From an uncultured Pontibacter sp. (lineage in GTDB: Bacteria > Bacteroidota > Bacteroidia > Cytophagales > Hymenobacteraceae): a stretch of 64,000 nucleotides of DNA. This document shows, piece by piece, positions 35,059 to 43,793 of this stretch. The notes beneath the pieces are model-generated. The model was not told the origin of the DNA, did not search any database, and saw only the letters and a program-made list of their open reading frames with translations. The stretch is taken from assembly GCF_947495565.1 (NCBI RefSeq), contig NZ_CANLZM010000001.1, positions 1-64,000 on the forward strand, given 5' to 3'. The translations under genes were made by a program, and so were the position numbers. The stretch's first letter is position 1. Every line of letters begins with the position of its first letter.

Positions 35059-36201
35059 ATGAACATCACCCTTTTTTACCACTCCATACTTTCTGACTGG
35101 AACCACGGCAACGCGCATTTTCTGCGGGGCATTGTGCGGGAGCTGGAGGAGCGGGGGCACCAGGTGAAGGTATATGAACCCGAAAACGGCTGGAGCCTGC
35201 AGAACCTGATCGAGGGGTACGGCAAAGACAAGCTGAACGAGTTACAGGAATACTATCCGGGCATCAGCACAAACTTTTATACTTTAGAAAGTATAAATCT
35301 GGATGAAGTGCTCGCAGACACGGACCTGGTGCTGGTGCACGAATGGAGCGAGCATGAGCTGGTAAAGCGTATCGGGGAGCATCGCGCCAACCGAGGCAAG
35401 TATAAACTCCTGTTCCACGATACGCACCACCGGGCCGTAACAGAGCGTGAAAGTATGGCCAAGTATGATTTGTCGCATTACGACGGCGTACTGGCTTTCG
35501 GTCAGAAAATCCGTGACTTATACTTGCAAGAAGGCTGGACCAAACAAGCCTGGACCTGGCACGAAGCCGCCGACACATCCGTTTTTTACCCGCATGAGCG
35601 CACTGCTTTTGACGGTGACCTGATTTGGATTGGCAACTGGGGCGATGAGGAGCGCACCGCTGAACTGCATGAGTTCCTGATTAACCCGGTAAAAGAGCTG
35701 GGCCTGAAAGCTAAAATCTACGGTGTCCGGTATCCGGAGCATGCTAGAAAAGCGCTGGCAGATGCCGGCATCGAATATGGCGGCTGGCTGCCCAATTACA
35801 AGGCTGCTGAGGAGTTTGCCAAGTATAAAGTTACGGTGCACGTGCCGCGCCGACCTTATGTGGAGGCGCTGCCGGGTATTCCTACCATTCGTCCGTTTGA
35901 GGCAATGGCTTGCGGAATTCCGCTTATCTCCTCGCCCTGGAACGATGCCGAGAACCTGTTCTCGCCGGGAGAAGATTTTCTGGTGGCCCGCAACGGAGAG
36001 GAGATGAAGCAACACCTGCAAACCATCCTCAACCAAACTGACAAAGCCAAGGCAGTAGCCGCACGTGGTTTAGAGACCATCCGCAGCCGCCATACCTGTG
36101 CCCACCGTGTAAACGAGCTGGAGAAAGTATGTGAGGAGCTGGGTATAGCCGAATCAAAAATTTACCTCAACGCAAAAGAGAACATCCTGCATGAAGAATA
36201 A
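35059..36201 (+). CDS. CgeB-like glycosyltransferase 1
   Basis: The 380-residue protein is GT-B-like. The N-terminal block GNAHFLRGIVRELEERGHQV is shared in pattern with the next two genes, and the C-terminal IRPFEAMACGIPLISSPW / LFSPGEDFLVA matches the donor-binding region of CgeB-type transferases (DUF3880/glycosyl transferase group 1-like). Its stop overlaps the start of the next gene by 11 bases. Acceptor and donor are unknown. Confidence 0.82.
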   Translation: MNITLFYHSILSDWNHGNAHFLRGIVRELEERGHQVKVYEPENGWSLQNLIEGYGKDKLNELQEYYPGISTNFYTLESINLDEVLADTDLVLVHEWSEHELVKRIGEHRANRGKYKLLFHDTHHRAVTERESMAKYDLSHYDGVLAFGQKIRDLYLQEGWTKQAWTWHEAADTSVFYPHERTAFDGDLIWIGNWGDEERTAELHEFLINPVKELGLKAKIYGVRYPEHARKALADAGIEYGGWLPNYKAAEEFAKYKVTVHVPRRPYVEALPGIPTIRPFEAMACGIPLISSPWNDAENLFSPGEDFLVARNGEEMKQHLQTILNQTDKAKAVAARGLETIRSRHTCAHRVNELEKVCEELGIAESKIYLNAKENILHEE

Positions 36202-37297
36202 TAAACTGAAGATTGCTTTCTTCGGCTCTAGCCTTGTTTCTGCCTACTGGAACGGTGCCGCCACTTACTACAGAGGTATCGTAAGAGCCTTGAGCGAGCG
36301 TGGCCACCACATCACCTTCTACGAACCCGATGCTTACGACCGCCAGCAGAACCGCGATATGGAAGACCCGGACTGGGCGAAAGTGGTGGTGTACGAGGCT
36401 ACGGAAGAGGCGGTGCAAAACTGCTTGGAAGATGCCGCCGCAGCCGATATGGTAGTAAAAGCAAGCGGTGTGGGCGTGTTTGATGAGCTGTTGGAACTCG
36501 AGGTGCTGAAGCTGCAGACCGACGAGCGCCTGGTGGTGTTCTGGGATGTGGATGCCCCTGCTACCTTAGACCGTGTGCACAACAACCCAAATGACCAGTT
36601 CCTGCAGCTGATTCCGCAGTACGACATGGTGCTGACCTACGGTGGCGGCAATCCGGTAATGAATGCATACGAGGCGCTAGGCGCTAAAAATTGCGTGCCC
36701 ATCTATAATGCCTTGGATACTGCCACGCACTTCCCAGTGGAACCTGACCCGCGCTTTGCCTGCGACCTAGCATTTCTGGGAAACCGCCTGCCCGACCGGG
36801 AGGTCCGCGTAGATGAGTTTTTCCTGAAGCCGGCGGCGCTTGAACTGAATAAGAAGTTTATAATAGGCGGCAGCGGCTGGGGCGATAAGCAGATGACAGA
36901 CAATGTGCACTACGTTGGCCATGTCTACACCAAAGACCACAATGCCTTTAACTGCACTCCCAAAGCCGTGCTCAACATCAGCCGCGAAAGTATGGCACGT
37001 TACGGTTTTTCGCCGGCCACGCGCGTTTTTGAAGCTGCCGGAGCAGGTGCCTGCATTATTACCGATTATTGGGAGGGGATAGATTTCTTCTTTGAGCCCG
37101 GTACAGAAATATTGGTAGCAAAAGACGGAGCAGAAGTAGCCGAAATTATGGCTGATTTATCTCCGGAAAAAGCAAAAGCAATCGGAGAAGCTGCGTATAA
37201 GAAAGTACTTGCAGCGCATACATACCATCACCGCGCCGAGCAACTGGAAAAACTGCTGTACGCAAAAGTTAAACTATCAAACAAAGCATTGGCATGA
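36191..37297 (+). CDS. CgeB-like glycosyltransferase 2
   Basis: The 368-residue protein is a paralogue of its neighbours: the N-terminal SAYWNGAATYYRGIVRALSE and RGHHITFYEPD, then the C-terminal TRVFEAAGAGACIITDYWEG and FFEPGTEILVA. It has no signal or transmembrane segment. The start overlaps the previous gene by 11 bases and its stop overlaps the next start by 4 (ATGA type), so translation is likely coupled. Confidence 0.83.
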   Translation: MKNNKLKIAFFGSSLVSAYWNGAATYYRGIVRALSERGHHITFYEPDAYDRQQNRDMEDPDWAKVVVYEATEEAVQNCLEDAAAADMVVKASGVGVFDELLELEVLKLQTDERLVVFWDVDAPATLDRVHNNPNDQFLQLIPQYDMVLTYGGGNPVMNAYEALGAKNCVPIYNALDTATHFPVEPDPRFACDLAFLGNRLPDREVRVDEFFLKPAALELNKKFIIGGSGWGDKQMTDNVHYVGHVYTKDHNAFNCTPKAVLNISRESMARYGFSPATRVFEAAGAGACIITDYWEGIDFFFEPGTEILVAKDGAEVAEIMADLSPEKAKAIGEAAYKKVLAAHTYHHRAEQLEKLLYAKVKLSNKALA

Positions 37298-38397
37298 ATA
37301 TCGTAATTCTGGGCTTATCCATCACCTCAAGCTGGGGCAACGGCCACGCCACCACCTTCAGAGGATTGGTAAGAGAGCTAAATAAACAAGGCCACTACGT
37401 CACATTTTTAGAGCGGGATGTACCCTGGTATGCCGGCAACCGCGATTTAGCCAAGCCTGATTACTGCCAGACAGAGCTGTATAAATCGCTGGACGACCTT
37501 AAAGCCCGCTTTACAGAAGATATACGCGAGGCAGACATCGTGATAGTGGGCTCCTATGTGCCGGAAGGTGTGCAGGTAGGGGAGTGGGTCATAAAAACCG
37601 CTCATGGCATTAAAGCTTTCTACGACATTGATACACCCGTAACACTGGCCAAACTGGAGCGTGAGGATTATGAGTACCTGCACCCTGACCTCATCCCGAA
37701 GTATGATTTATACTTATCTTTTACCGGAGGACCGACGCTAGACCTGTTGGAGCAGAAGTATGGCTCGCCAATGGCCCGCGCACTTTACTGTTCCTTCGAT
37801 CCTGATTTATACTACCCGGAAATGATGGAGTGCAAGTGGGACTTAGGTTACCTAGGCACTTACTCCGATGACCGCCAACCGCCGCTGGACAATCTGATGC
37901 TGGAACCTGCCCGCCAATGGGCCGACGGAAGATTTGTAGTGGCCGGTCCGCAGTACCCGGCAAGTATAAAGTGGCCGAGAAACGTACAGCACATCCAGCA
38001 CCTGCCACCAGCCGAGCATCGTGAATTTTATAACACGCAGCGCTTCACCATGAACATTACCCGCGCAGATATGGTGAAGGCGGGCTATGCGCCAAGCGTA
38101 CGCCTTTTTGAGGCAGCGGCGTGCTGCACACCAATTATCTCAGATTATTGGGAAGGGCTGGAAACGATTTTTGAGCCGGAGAAGGAAATTCTGATAGCCA
38201 AAAACTCTAAAGATACCATTAAGTACCTGCGTGAGATTTGCCGCTCAGAACGCAAACTGATTGCCGAGCGAGCCCGCAGAAAAGTGATGGCAAACCACAC
38301 AGCCGCCCATAGGGCGCAGGAACTGATCAGCTACGTGGAAGAACTGATGAGCCTGGAGAACCCGTTTGCAACTACGCAAATTGGCCAAGAAGTATAA
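37294..38397 (+). CDS. CgeB-like glycosyltransferase 3
   Basis: The 367-residue protein has the same layout as the two before it: SSWGNGHATTFRGLVRELNK and HYVTFLERD at the N terminus, and VRLFEAAACCTPIISDYWEG with IFEPEKEILIA at the C terminus. It is closest in motif wording to transferase 2. Three different tandem paralogues suggest three successive sugar additions or three linkages. A hairpin (38418-38464) follows, which may end or attenuate the transcript before the methyltransferase gene. Confidence 0.83.
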   Translation: MNIVILGLSITSSWGNGHATTFRGLVRELNKQGHYVTFLERDVPWYAGNRDLAKPDYCQTELYKSLDDLKARFTEDIREADIVIVGSYVPEGVQVGEWVIKTAHGIKAFYDIDTPVTLAKLEREDYEYLHPDLIPKYDLYLSFTGGPTLDLLEQKYGSPMARALYCSFDPDLYYPEMMECKWDLGYLGTYSDDRQPPLDNLMLEPARQWADGRFVVAGPQYPASIKWPRNVQHIQHLPPAEHREFYNTQRFTMNITRADMVKAGYAPSVRLFEAAACCTPIISDYWEGLETIFEPEKEILIAKNSKDTIKYLREICRSERKLIAERARRKVMANHTAAHRAQELISYVEELMSLENPFATTQIGQEV

Positions 38398-38417
38398 TTC
38401 CGCTCAGTTTAAAGTAT

Positions 38418-38464
38418 AAAAGCTGCCGCCTTGGGTTTATACCTGGGGCGGCAGCTTTGCTTTT
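38418..38464 (+). terminator. Hairpin between the glycosyltransferases and the methyltransferase
   Basis: Arms AAAGCTGCCGCC and GGCGGCAGCTTT enclose a 16-base loop and are followed by GCTTTT. It can act as a terminator or a partial attenuator, since the next gene is on the same strand and functionally linked. Confidence 0.7.
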
Positions 38465-38521
38465 GTGTATCAATAGCTGCAGCACCTGCGTACGTTTCCT
38501 CATACAACAAGTACAATATTT

Positions 38522-39340
38522 ATGACTGAGATAGAAGCGCTTGCACCCTGGTTCCACAACCTGCACCTGCCAAACGGAGATCAAACGGCACCAAATCATT
38601 TTCTGGGCGATTTCCCTAACTTTAAATGGCTGGAGATAGAGCCTTGTATTCCTGCTGACCTGACAGGCTGGGAGGTGCTGGACATTGGCTGCAACGCCGG
38701 CTTTTATAGTATAGAGTTGGCTAAACGCGGGGCAAATGTGCTTGGCATAGATGTAGACCCGCACTACCTGCGCCAGGCGGAGTGGGCGGCAAAACAGTAT
38801 GGCTTAGAAGATAAAATCGAACTGCAGCAAATGCAGGTATACGATGTGGCTCGCCTCGACCGTGAATTTGACCTGATCTGGTACATGGGCGTGCTTTACC
38901 ACCTGCGCTACCCGCTGCTCTCATTAGATATTCTTTCAAAAAAGTGCCGTGGGCAAATGGTATTCCAAACCCTGACTATGCCCGGAAATGAAGCAGCAGA
39001 CACACCCGAGGACTTTGGCATAAACGACCGCAAGCGCATGCTGAAAGACAGCTGGCCCAAAATGGCTTTCATCGAGAAACGTATGGCCGGAGACATCACC
39101 AACTGGTGGGCGCCAAACCATGCTGCCATCGAGGCAATGATGCGTTCCTGCGGTTTGCGGGTGAAAGAGCGTCCGGGGCACGAACTCTACATCCTTGAAG
39201 CAGATCAAGAGCTAAAGCAGGCGCAGCAATGGAACGAATCAGAGTACCTCTCTGCCACCGGGCAAGACTGGCAGGAAGCTGTGCAGCGCAAAGTAGAGGG
39301 TAAAAACGATTATATGGTGCGGGAGCACAAGGAGGAGTAG
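38522..39340 (+). CDS. SAM-dependent methyltransferase of the sugar cluster
   Basis: The 272-residue protein has SAM motif I in VLDIGCNAGFYSIELAKRGA (about residues 57-76) and the following acidic loop IDVDPHYLRQA. The C-terminal part carries NWWAPNHAAIEAMMRSCG, as in CmoB-like methyltransferases and, from memory, a methyltransferase family (TIGR04290-like) often beside CgeB-type transferases; I could not check this. It may methylate the sugar product or carrier. The gene lies 124 bases after transferase 3. Confidence 0.85.
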   Translation: MTEIEALAPWFHNLHLPNGDQTAPNHFLGDFPNFKWLEIEPCIPADLTGWEVLDIGCNAGFYSIELAKRGANVLGIDVDPHYLRQAEWAAKQYGLEDKIELQQMQVYDVARLDREFDLIWYMGVLYHLRYPLLSLDILSKKCRGQMVFQTLTMPGNEAADTPEDFGINDRKRMLKDSWPKMAFIEKRMAGDITNWWAPNHAAIEAMMRSCGLRVKERPGHELYILEADQELKQAQQWNESEYLSATGQDWQEAVQRKVEGKNDYMVREHKEE

Positions 39341-39422
39341 TAGAACGTGATTCTGAACATTTACGTTACCCACCTACCTAATGGAGTGGCTTTTTTAAGC
39401 TGATTAAGTATAACTTGCAAGT

Positions 39423-39986
39423 ATGTCTGAAAACAACAATACCCCACAGCCCTGGAAGATTCTGAAATCTGACATGGTAGTGGATGAAAAATGGTACAAG
39501 TTGCGCCGTGATGAAGTGGAGCTTCCGAACGGCCATGTGATGGATGATTACTATGTAAGCGTGCGCCCGAATGTGGTGCTGGTTTTTCCGGTAACAGAAG
39601 ATGACCATGTTCTTTTTGTGCGCCAGTACAAGCATGCGGGCAGGGGTATTTTTATAGAACTGCCCGGCGGCGTAATTGATGACCACGAAGCTAAACCGCT
39701 GGAAGCCGCCCGCCGCGAGCTGCTAGAGGAGACTGGTTATACTTCAGAGCACATGGAGCCACTGCTGGAGGTAATCGACAACCCCACAAAAGACACAAAT
39801 AAGATCTACTACTTCCTGGCCCGAAACGCACATAAAATAGCCGAACAAGACCTGGATGTAAGCGAGCACATCGAAGTGCTGGAAGTGCCATTAGCAGAAG
39901 TGGAGCAGCTGGTGCTAAGCGGACAAGTAAACGTATCCGGCTCCATAGCCCTCTGCCTGCTTGCTTTGCGGAAATTGGGGGTGTAG
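39423..39986 (+). CDS. NUDIX hydrolase (ADP-ribose pyrophosphatase-like)
   Basis: The 187-residue protein has a Nudix box starting GGVIDDHEAKPLEAARREL and ending LEETGY, which fits GX5EX7REUXEEXGU. Upstream VLFVRQYKHAG is typical of the ADP-sugar/ADP-ribose pyrophosphatase branch. It would hydrolyse a nucleoside diphosphate linked to a sugar. It is 82 bases downstream of the methyltransferase gene and could clean up nucleotide sugars for the cluster, or be an unrelated housekeeping enzyme. Confidence 0.9.
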   Translation: MSENNNTPQPWKILKSDMVVDEKWYKLRRDEVELPNGHVMDDYYVSVRPNVVLVFPVTEDDHVLFVRQYKHAGRGIFIELPGGVIDDHEAKPLEAARRELLEETGYTSEHMEPLLEVIDNPTKDTNKIYYFLARNAHKIAEQDLDVSEHIEVLEVPLAEVEQLVLSGQVNVSGSIALCLLALRKLGV

Positions 39987-40018
39987 TCTTCTTTGAGAAT
40001 AAGTAGGGGAATTTTGTA

Positions 40019-40531
40019 ACACCTATTTCAGAAGAAGTATAAATTTCATTGCTACGGCTATTCAGGATAATCCCCCTGCCCCCTTCAAAGGGGAACTTGG
40101 ATCTCGCTCCGTCAGCTGCATCATCCAACCACCCCTAACCCCTCAGAGCTACGCTCGCTAGTTTCGAACTCTCGTTCTCACTAGTCTAAGGCGGGGAATT
40201 CTGTAGAAGCTCCGCTAGCGGTGGCTATCGAATCTGATCCCAGTCTTTCCGTGGGGGTAGGGGCCCTCGACAAAGAGCGCCTATGGAGTTTTTCCGGTGA
40301 CGAACGCAGTGAGGCAGCCCGAGGCACGAAAAGAGGGCCCCTACCCCCGGCAGGAAAAAGTCCCAGCGCGATGCGGGAAGACGAGGCCTCCCTTAAAGAG
40401 GGCCCCTACCCCCGCCTGGAGGGAGCCAAAGTATAAGATGAAACAAGCAGGTTATAAAGCCGTGGATCAGCAGCAGCTAGGAAGTATAGCTTGTTTCAAT
40501 TCGTGATAAGCGACAGCTAAGAAGGTATAAA
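40019..40531 (+). repeat. Mosaic intergenic repeat, long copy 2
   Basis: About 510 bases that are colinear, in reverse complement, with 62770-63346. The best block, 40122-40200, differs from the reverse complement of about 63162-63240 at only a few positions. Inside are three copies of the unit GGGGGTAGGGGCCCTC or its complement (around 40253, 40334 and 40398) and several short palindromes. Short ORFs in it (40221-40506) follow the repeat and are not taken as genes. Bases 40407-40495 also match copy 1 (6173-6262). Confidence 0.88.
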
Positions 40532-40585
40532 GCGCTCAAGCGATGGGAGCAGCTTTAAAAGTAAGGCTACTGCAAGTATGGTTTT

Positions 40586-40650
40586 TCAAGCCAGTTGAGT
40601 TGCAAACTCAACATCATTTTAAGACACGAGTTGCAAACTCGCGCCAGAAA
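40586..40650. repeat. REPIN-like element 2
   Basis: Two GAGTTGCAAACTC-type palindromes (40591-40612 and 40625-40647) end in GCGCCAG. The block is closely similar to 13680-13736. It lies directly next to the mosaic repeat and before the convergent NFACT gene. Confidence 0.78.
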
Positions 40651-40679
40651 AAACGAAAAGCTACAAATACCTATCCGCG

Positions 40680-42248
40680 CTATACTTTTGCAAACGGATT
40701 CTCCGGCTTTACTAGCAGCACCTTCTCCCGCTCCACCACAACAGAACCGGCAGGGGAGCCTTTGGGCTTACGCACCCATTTTTTAGGCGTGTAGATAACC
40801 GGGCACAGCGAGTCAGTTTTGCGCTTGCTGTAGTAGGCCGCCAGCTGCGCCGCTTTCTCCAGCACAGTATTGGGTATACTTTTACCAGCCTGGTATTTAA
40901 TCACCACATGCGAGCCCGACACATCTTTGGCGTGTAGCCACATATCTTCTTTATAAGTATGGCGCTGCGTAAGCTCATCGTTGTTCTGAGAGTTTTTACC
41001 GACCAGAATCTTAAATCCCTCACTCTCAAAAACCCTAAACGGAATCTGCACCTGTTCTTGCTGCTTGCTGCCGAGCAGGTGGTTATACTCCCGCAGGTAA
41101 GCTTTCATTTGTTTGTAGTTCTCCACATCGGCCAGGTTTTGCAGCGCATCTTCCAGAACAATGAGTTCCTCCAGCTTACGCTCTACTTTCTCCTCCAGCT
41201 GCTTTACCTCCACGTGCTGGTTTTTGGCCTTGCGGTAAAGTCGCTCAGCAAACTTCTGCGGCGTTTCGTTCTGCTTCAGCTTATAGGTTCGGGTCTGATC
41301 CGTGTAAAAATCATATAGCTCAACCTCGGTGCTGCGTGGCGGTATATTGGTGAGATTAGCCATAATCACATCAGCGGTTTGGGAGTATGAACGGTCGTGG
41401 CGCAGCTCCTGCAGCTTCTGTTCGCTTTGGTCCATTACCGTTTTGGTAACATGACGCTTGCGCTCCAGCTGCTGTTTTGCCTGCTCATACTGGCGCTCAA
41501 AACCAGTCTCAGATAAGTATAGGCGGGTAAAGTGATCGGCAGCCTCCATAGGGCCCGCATACGTATAAAGCACCTCGCCGAGTGGCAGGAGCGAGAGGCG
41601 TAGCTTACCCTTTAAACGGATAATGTAGTATAATTCAGGTGATTCAAGTACATCCAGCATACTTTGCACCAGCTCCCACTTCTCTTCCAACGCAGCCTGG
41701 CTATAACCGCGTTCTTCTAAGTATAAAACTGGTACCTCCCCGAAAGTAGGATAAATTTTGCGCAGGTTGCCGCTGGCAGTCTCAAAAGCGGAGAAGTTCT
41801 GCAGCAGCGGGCGGTCCATTTGTAGCGGGCTCAGTTCGGCATCAGCAGAGAATTTGTTCTGGAACAGTTCTAGCGCCTCGTTATCCTTGAAAAGTATAAT
41901 ATTAGAGCGGTTGCCGAAAAGCTTAAAGAGCAGCAGGTAACCTCCGGAAAGTATAAAATAGAAGCTGCGCTCGTTTTGGTGCTGCACCACATCCTCCACC
42001 GTCTGCCCCTGCAGCTCCTGCATCAGTTCTACGCTGTTGGCGCGGGCCCTTCTAAACTCAGTGGGGAAGGAGAGTGAAGTAAACTGAGAGCCCAGTTGTG
42101 CTCGTATGTACAGCTCTTCTGTATCACGGGCGAAGCCAATCACCAGCTCATCTTTATTTTGGCTGAAACCCGTAACTACCTGCATACCTACCAGTTTAAG
42201 CTTGAGTGCCTGAGACAGTTGCCGTAAAAAGTAGTAGTTAAGATGCAT
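40680..42248 (-). CDS. NFACT-family protein (RqcH/FbpA/Tae2-like)
   Basis: The 522-residue protein has the N-terminal NFACT-N domain (LNYYFLRQLSQALKLKLVG, GNRSNIILF near 115), a long coiled-coil-like middle rich in Lys, Glu and Gln (about 255-390), and the C-terminal NFACT-R domain (HTYKEDMWLHAKDVSGSHVVIKY). Homologues such as RqcH bind stalled 50S subunits and recruit tRNA-Ala to add C-terminal tails that mark peptides for degradation. It is a single gene, minus strand, and converges with the NUDIX gene across the repeat region. Confidence 0.88.
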   Translation of the reverse strand: MHLNYYFLRQLSQALKLKLVGMQVVTGFSQNKDELVIGFARDTEELYIRAQLGSQFTSLSFPTEFRRARANSVELMQELQGQTVEDVVQHQNERSFYFILSGGYLLLFKLFGNRSNIILFKDNEALELFQNKFSADAELSPLQMDRPLLQNFSAFETASGNLRKIYPTFGEVPVLYLEERGYSQAALEEKWELVQSMLDVLESPELYYIIRLKGKLRLSLLPLGEVLYTYAGPMEAADHFTRLYLSETGFERQYEQAKQQLERKRHVTKTVMDQSEQKLQELRHDRSYSQTADVIMANLTNIPPRSTEVELYDFYTDQTRTYKLKQNETPQKFAERLYRKAKNQHVEVKQLEEKVERKLEELIVLEDALQNLADVENYKQMKAYLREYNHLLGSKQQEQVQIPFRVFESEGFKILVGKNSQNNDELTQRHTYKEDMWLHAKDVSGSHVVIKYQAGKSIPNTVLEKAAQLAAYYSKRKTDSLCPVIYTPKKWVRKPKGSPAGSVVVEREKVLLVKPENPFAKV

Positions 42249-42375
42249 TTTTTGGGATGATAGACTAGATAACGAAAGATATAGGACGTTTCATGACATA
42301 CGTATCAAGCAGCACGATCATTATCAAATCAAAATTATAAAGTATGGATGTCTGATACGTGCGTCGTGCTGCCGG

Positions 42376-43137
42376 TTATACTTCAAGCTGCAGGCCGTCG
42401 TAGCCAAGCCGGATAAAATCGGGTAGCTGCAGCTCTACTTCACGGTGCAGGCCCATTAAATGACTGATGTGGGTCAGGTATGCCTGTTCCGGCTGCAGGT
42501 CCTCTAGCAGTGCAACAGCCTCTTTCAGAGAGAAATGCGAGATGTGGTGCTCGTGCCGCAGTGCGTTTAGCACGATAATCTTAGAGCCGCGCACTTTCTC
42601 CTTTTCCTCTTCCGAGATATAATTGGCATCTGTAATGTAAGTGAAGTCGCCGATGCGGAAGCCGAGCACGGGCAGTTTGTAGTGCATCACCCTGATCGGG
42701 GTAAAAGGTACGCCCACTACCTCAAAAGGCTCTTCGGTAATGGTGTGCAGCTCCACCTGCGGTATGCCGGGATACTTGAAATCAGCAAAAATGTAGGCAA
42801 ATTCCCGTTTCAGCTGCTCCAGCACACGTTCCTCAGCGTATAAGGGCATGTCTTTGTGCTGTGAGAAATTATAGGCGCGGATATCATCTAAACCAGCAGT
42901 GTGGTCTTTATGCTCGTGCGTAAACACCAGGGCATCAAGGTTTTTGATGCGCTCCCGCAGCACCTGCTGCCGGAAATCAGGCCCCGAGTCGATGATAATG
43001 CTTTTGCCATCGACCTGCAGGTGCACCGATACGCGCAGGCGCTGATCACGGTAGTCTACAGAACGGCAAACCTCGCAGGAGCACCCAATAACTGGTACGC
43101 CCTGCGAGGTGCCCGTGCCTAATAATGTTACTTTCAA
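42376..43137 (-). CDS. Metallo-beta-lactamase-fold hydrolase (PhnP-like)
   Basis: The 253-residue protein has the zinc motif HEHKDH at 74-79 and further His in the MHYKLPVLGFRIGDFTYITDANYI and HEHHISHFS segments. The N-terminal GTGTSQGVPVIGCSCEVC, with three cysteines, matches the PhnP-like phosphodiesterases with an extra zinc site. It would cleave a phosphodiester, possibly a cyclic one. It is the last gene of the sensor-kinase operon and overlaps the preceding small gene by four bases. Its stop is near the block pair at 42300-42372. Confidence 0.88.
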   Translation of the reverse strand: MKVTLLGTGTSQGVPVIGCSCEVCRSVDYRDQRLRVSVHLQVDGKSIIIDSGPDFRQQVLRERIKNLDALVFTHEHKDHTAGLDDIRAYNFSQHKDMPLYAEERVLEQLKREFAYIFADFKYPGIPQVELHTITEEPFEVVGVPFTPIRVMHYKLPVLGFRIGDFTYITDANYISEEEKEKVRGSKIIVLNALRHEHHISHFSLKEAVALLEDLQPEQAYLTHISHLMGLHREVELQLPDFIRLGYDGLQLEV

Positions 43138-43409
43138 TTGGCGTTAACTTCGTTTCGGATTTCCAGGTAAAGCTGCCTGGTCTTATCGCTCAGGCGGCTT
43201 TCATCCACAGAAATGGTGCGAAGGATATCGTAAAGGCAGTTAATTTTACCTTCAAGGCTGTAGTATTTATTTACAACAGCCACTTTCATATCTTTTAGCA
43301 AGCAGTAGCCGGCTTTAAAATTTCCTTTTTCGTAGCGCAGCACAAAATCCGACTCTGCAAAAATATCCTCCAGCTTGTTTAAAAATGGCCGCGTGTACTT
43401 AAGCTGCAT
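43134..43409 (-). CDS. Small conserved-looking protein of the kinase operon, function unknown
   Basis: The 91-residue protein starts immediately at the stop of the receiver-protein gene and overlaps the hydrolase start by four bases. The sequence is basic and alpha/beta in look (FVLRYEKGNFKAGYCLLKDMKVAVVNKYYSLEGKI then a Leu-rich helix), with no signal or membrane segment. I do not recognise the family. Its fixed position between a receiver and an MBL hydrolase suggests a partner role. Confidence 0.75.
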   Translation of the reverse strand: MQLKYTRPFLNKLEDIFAESDFVLRYEKGNFKAGYCLLKDMKVAVVNKYYSLEGKINCLYDILRTISVDESRLSDKTRQLYLEIRNEVNAN

Positions 43410-43790
43410 TTACTTTATAGTATACTTTTTTACTGTTTCAACCAGCATGTCAAAATCCAGCGGCTTAGGCAGGTAATCGTTAATGCCTACGGCTTTAAAA
43501 TCATCCATGCTGTAGTTGTTGGCATTGCCGGTTACCGCAATAATCGGAATGTTAGCAATCTCAGGGTCTTTGCTAGCACGTATCTCCTTGGTGCAGTCCA
43601 TGCCGTTTTTCACGGGGATGTTCAGGTCCATCAGGATCGCATCGATCTTGCCGGCCTCTACCTGCTTAAGAACCTCGCCTCCGTTCTTGGCTGTCAGAAT
43701 CTTGTAGTTCTGCAGTTCCAGGATCTTCTTAGTTAGGTTCAGGATAACGGAGCTATCCTCAGCGATCAAAATAGTCTTGCTTTCTGCCAT
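43410..43790 (-). CDS. Single-domain response regulator (CheY-like receiver)
   Basis: The 126-residue protein is a stand-alone receiver: the acidic pair in IAEDSS, the phospho-accepting Asp55 in ILMDLNIPVKNG, the Thr/Ser of AVTGNA and the Lys in YLPKPLD. It has no output domain, so it would act by protein contact or as a phosphate shuttle. The start is only three bases from the kinase stop. Confidence 0.92.
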   Translation of the reverse strand: MAESKTILIAEDSSVILNLTKKILELQNYKILTAKNGGEVLKQVEAGKIDAILMDLNIPVKNGMDCTKEIRASKDPEIANIPIIAVTGNANNYSMDDFKAVGINDYLPKPLDFDMLVETVKKYTIK

Positions 43791-43793
43791 TGT

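Noticed and set aside
34844-35062. A 72-codon ORF between the GT4 and first CgeB-like gene
   Set aside because: It has no recognisable pattern, and short near-repeats that can pair explain much of the sequence.
40221-40506. Short ORFs inside the mosaic repeat
   Set aside because: They are not kept intact in the inverted copy at 62770-63346, and they follow the repeat units rather than a coding pattern.
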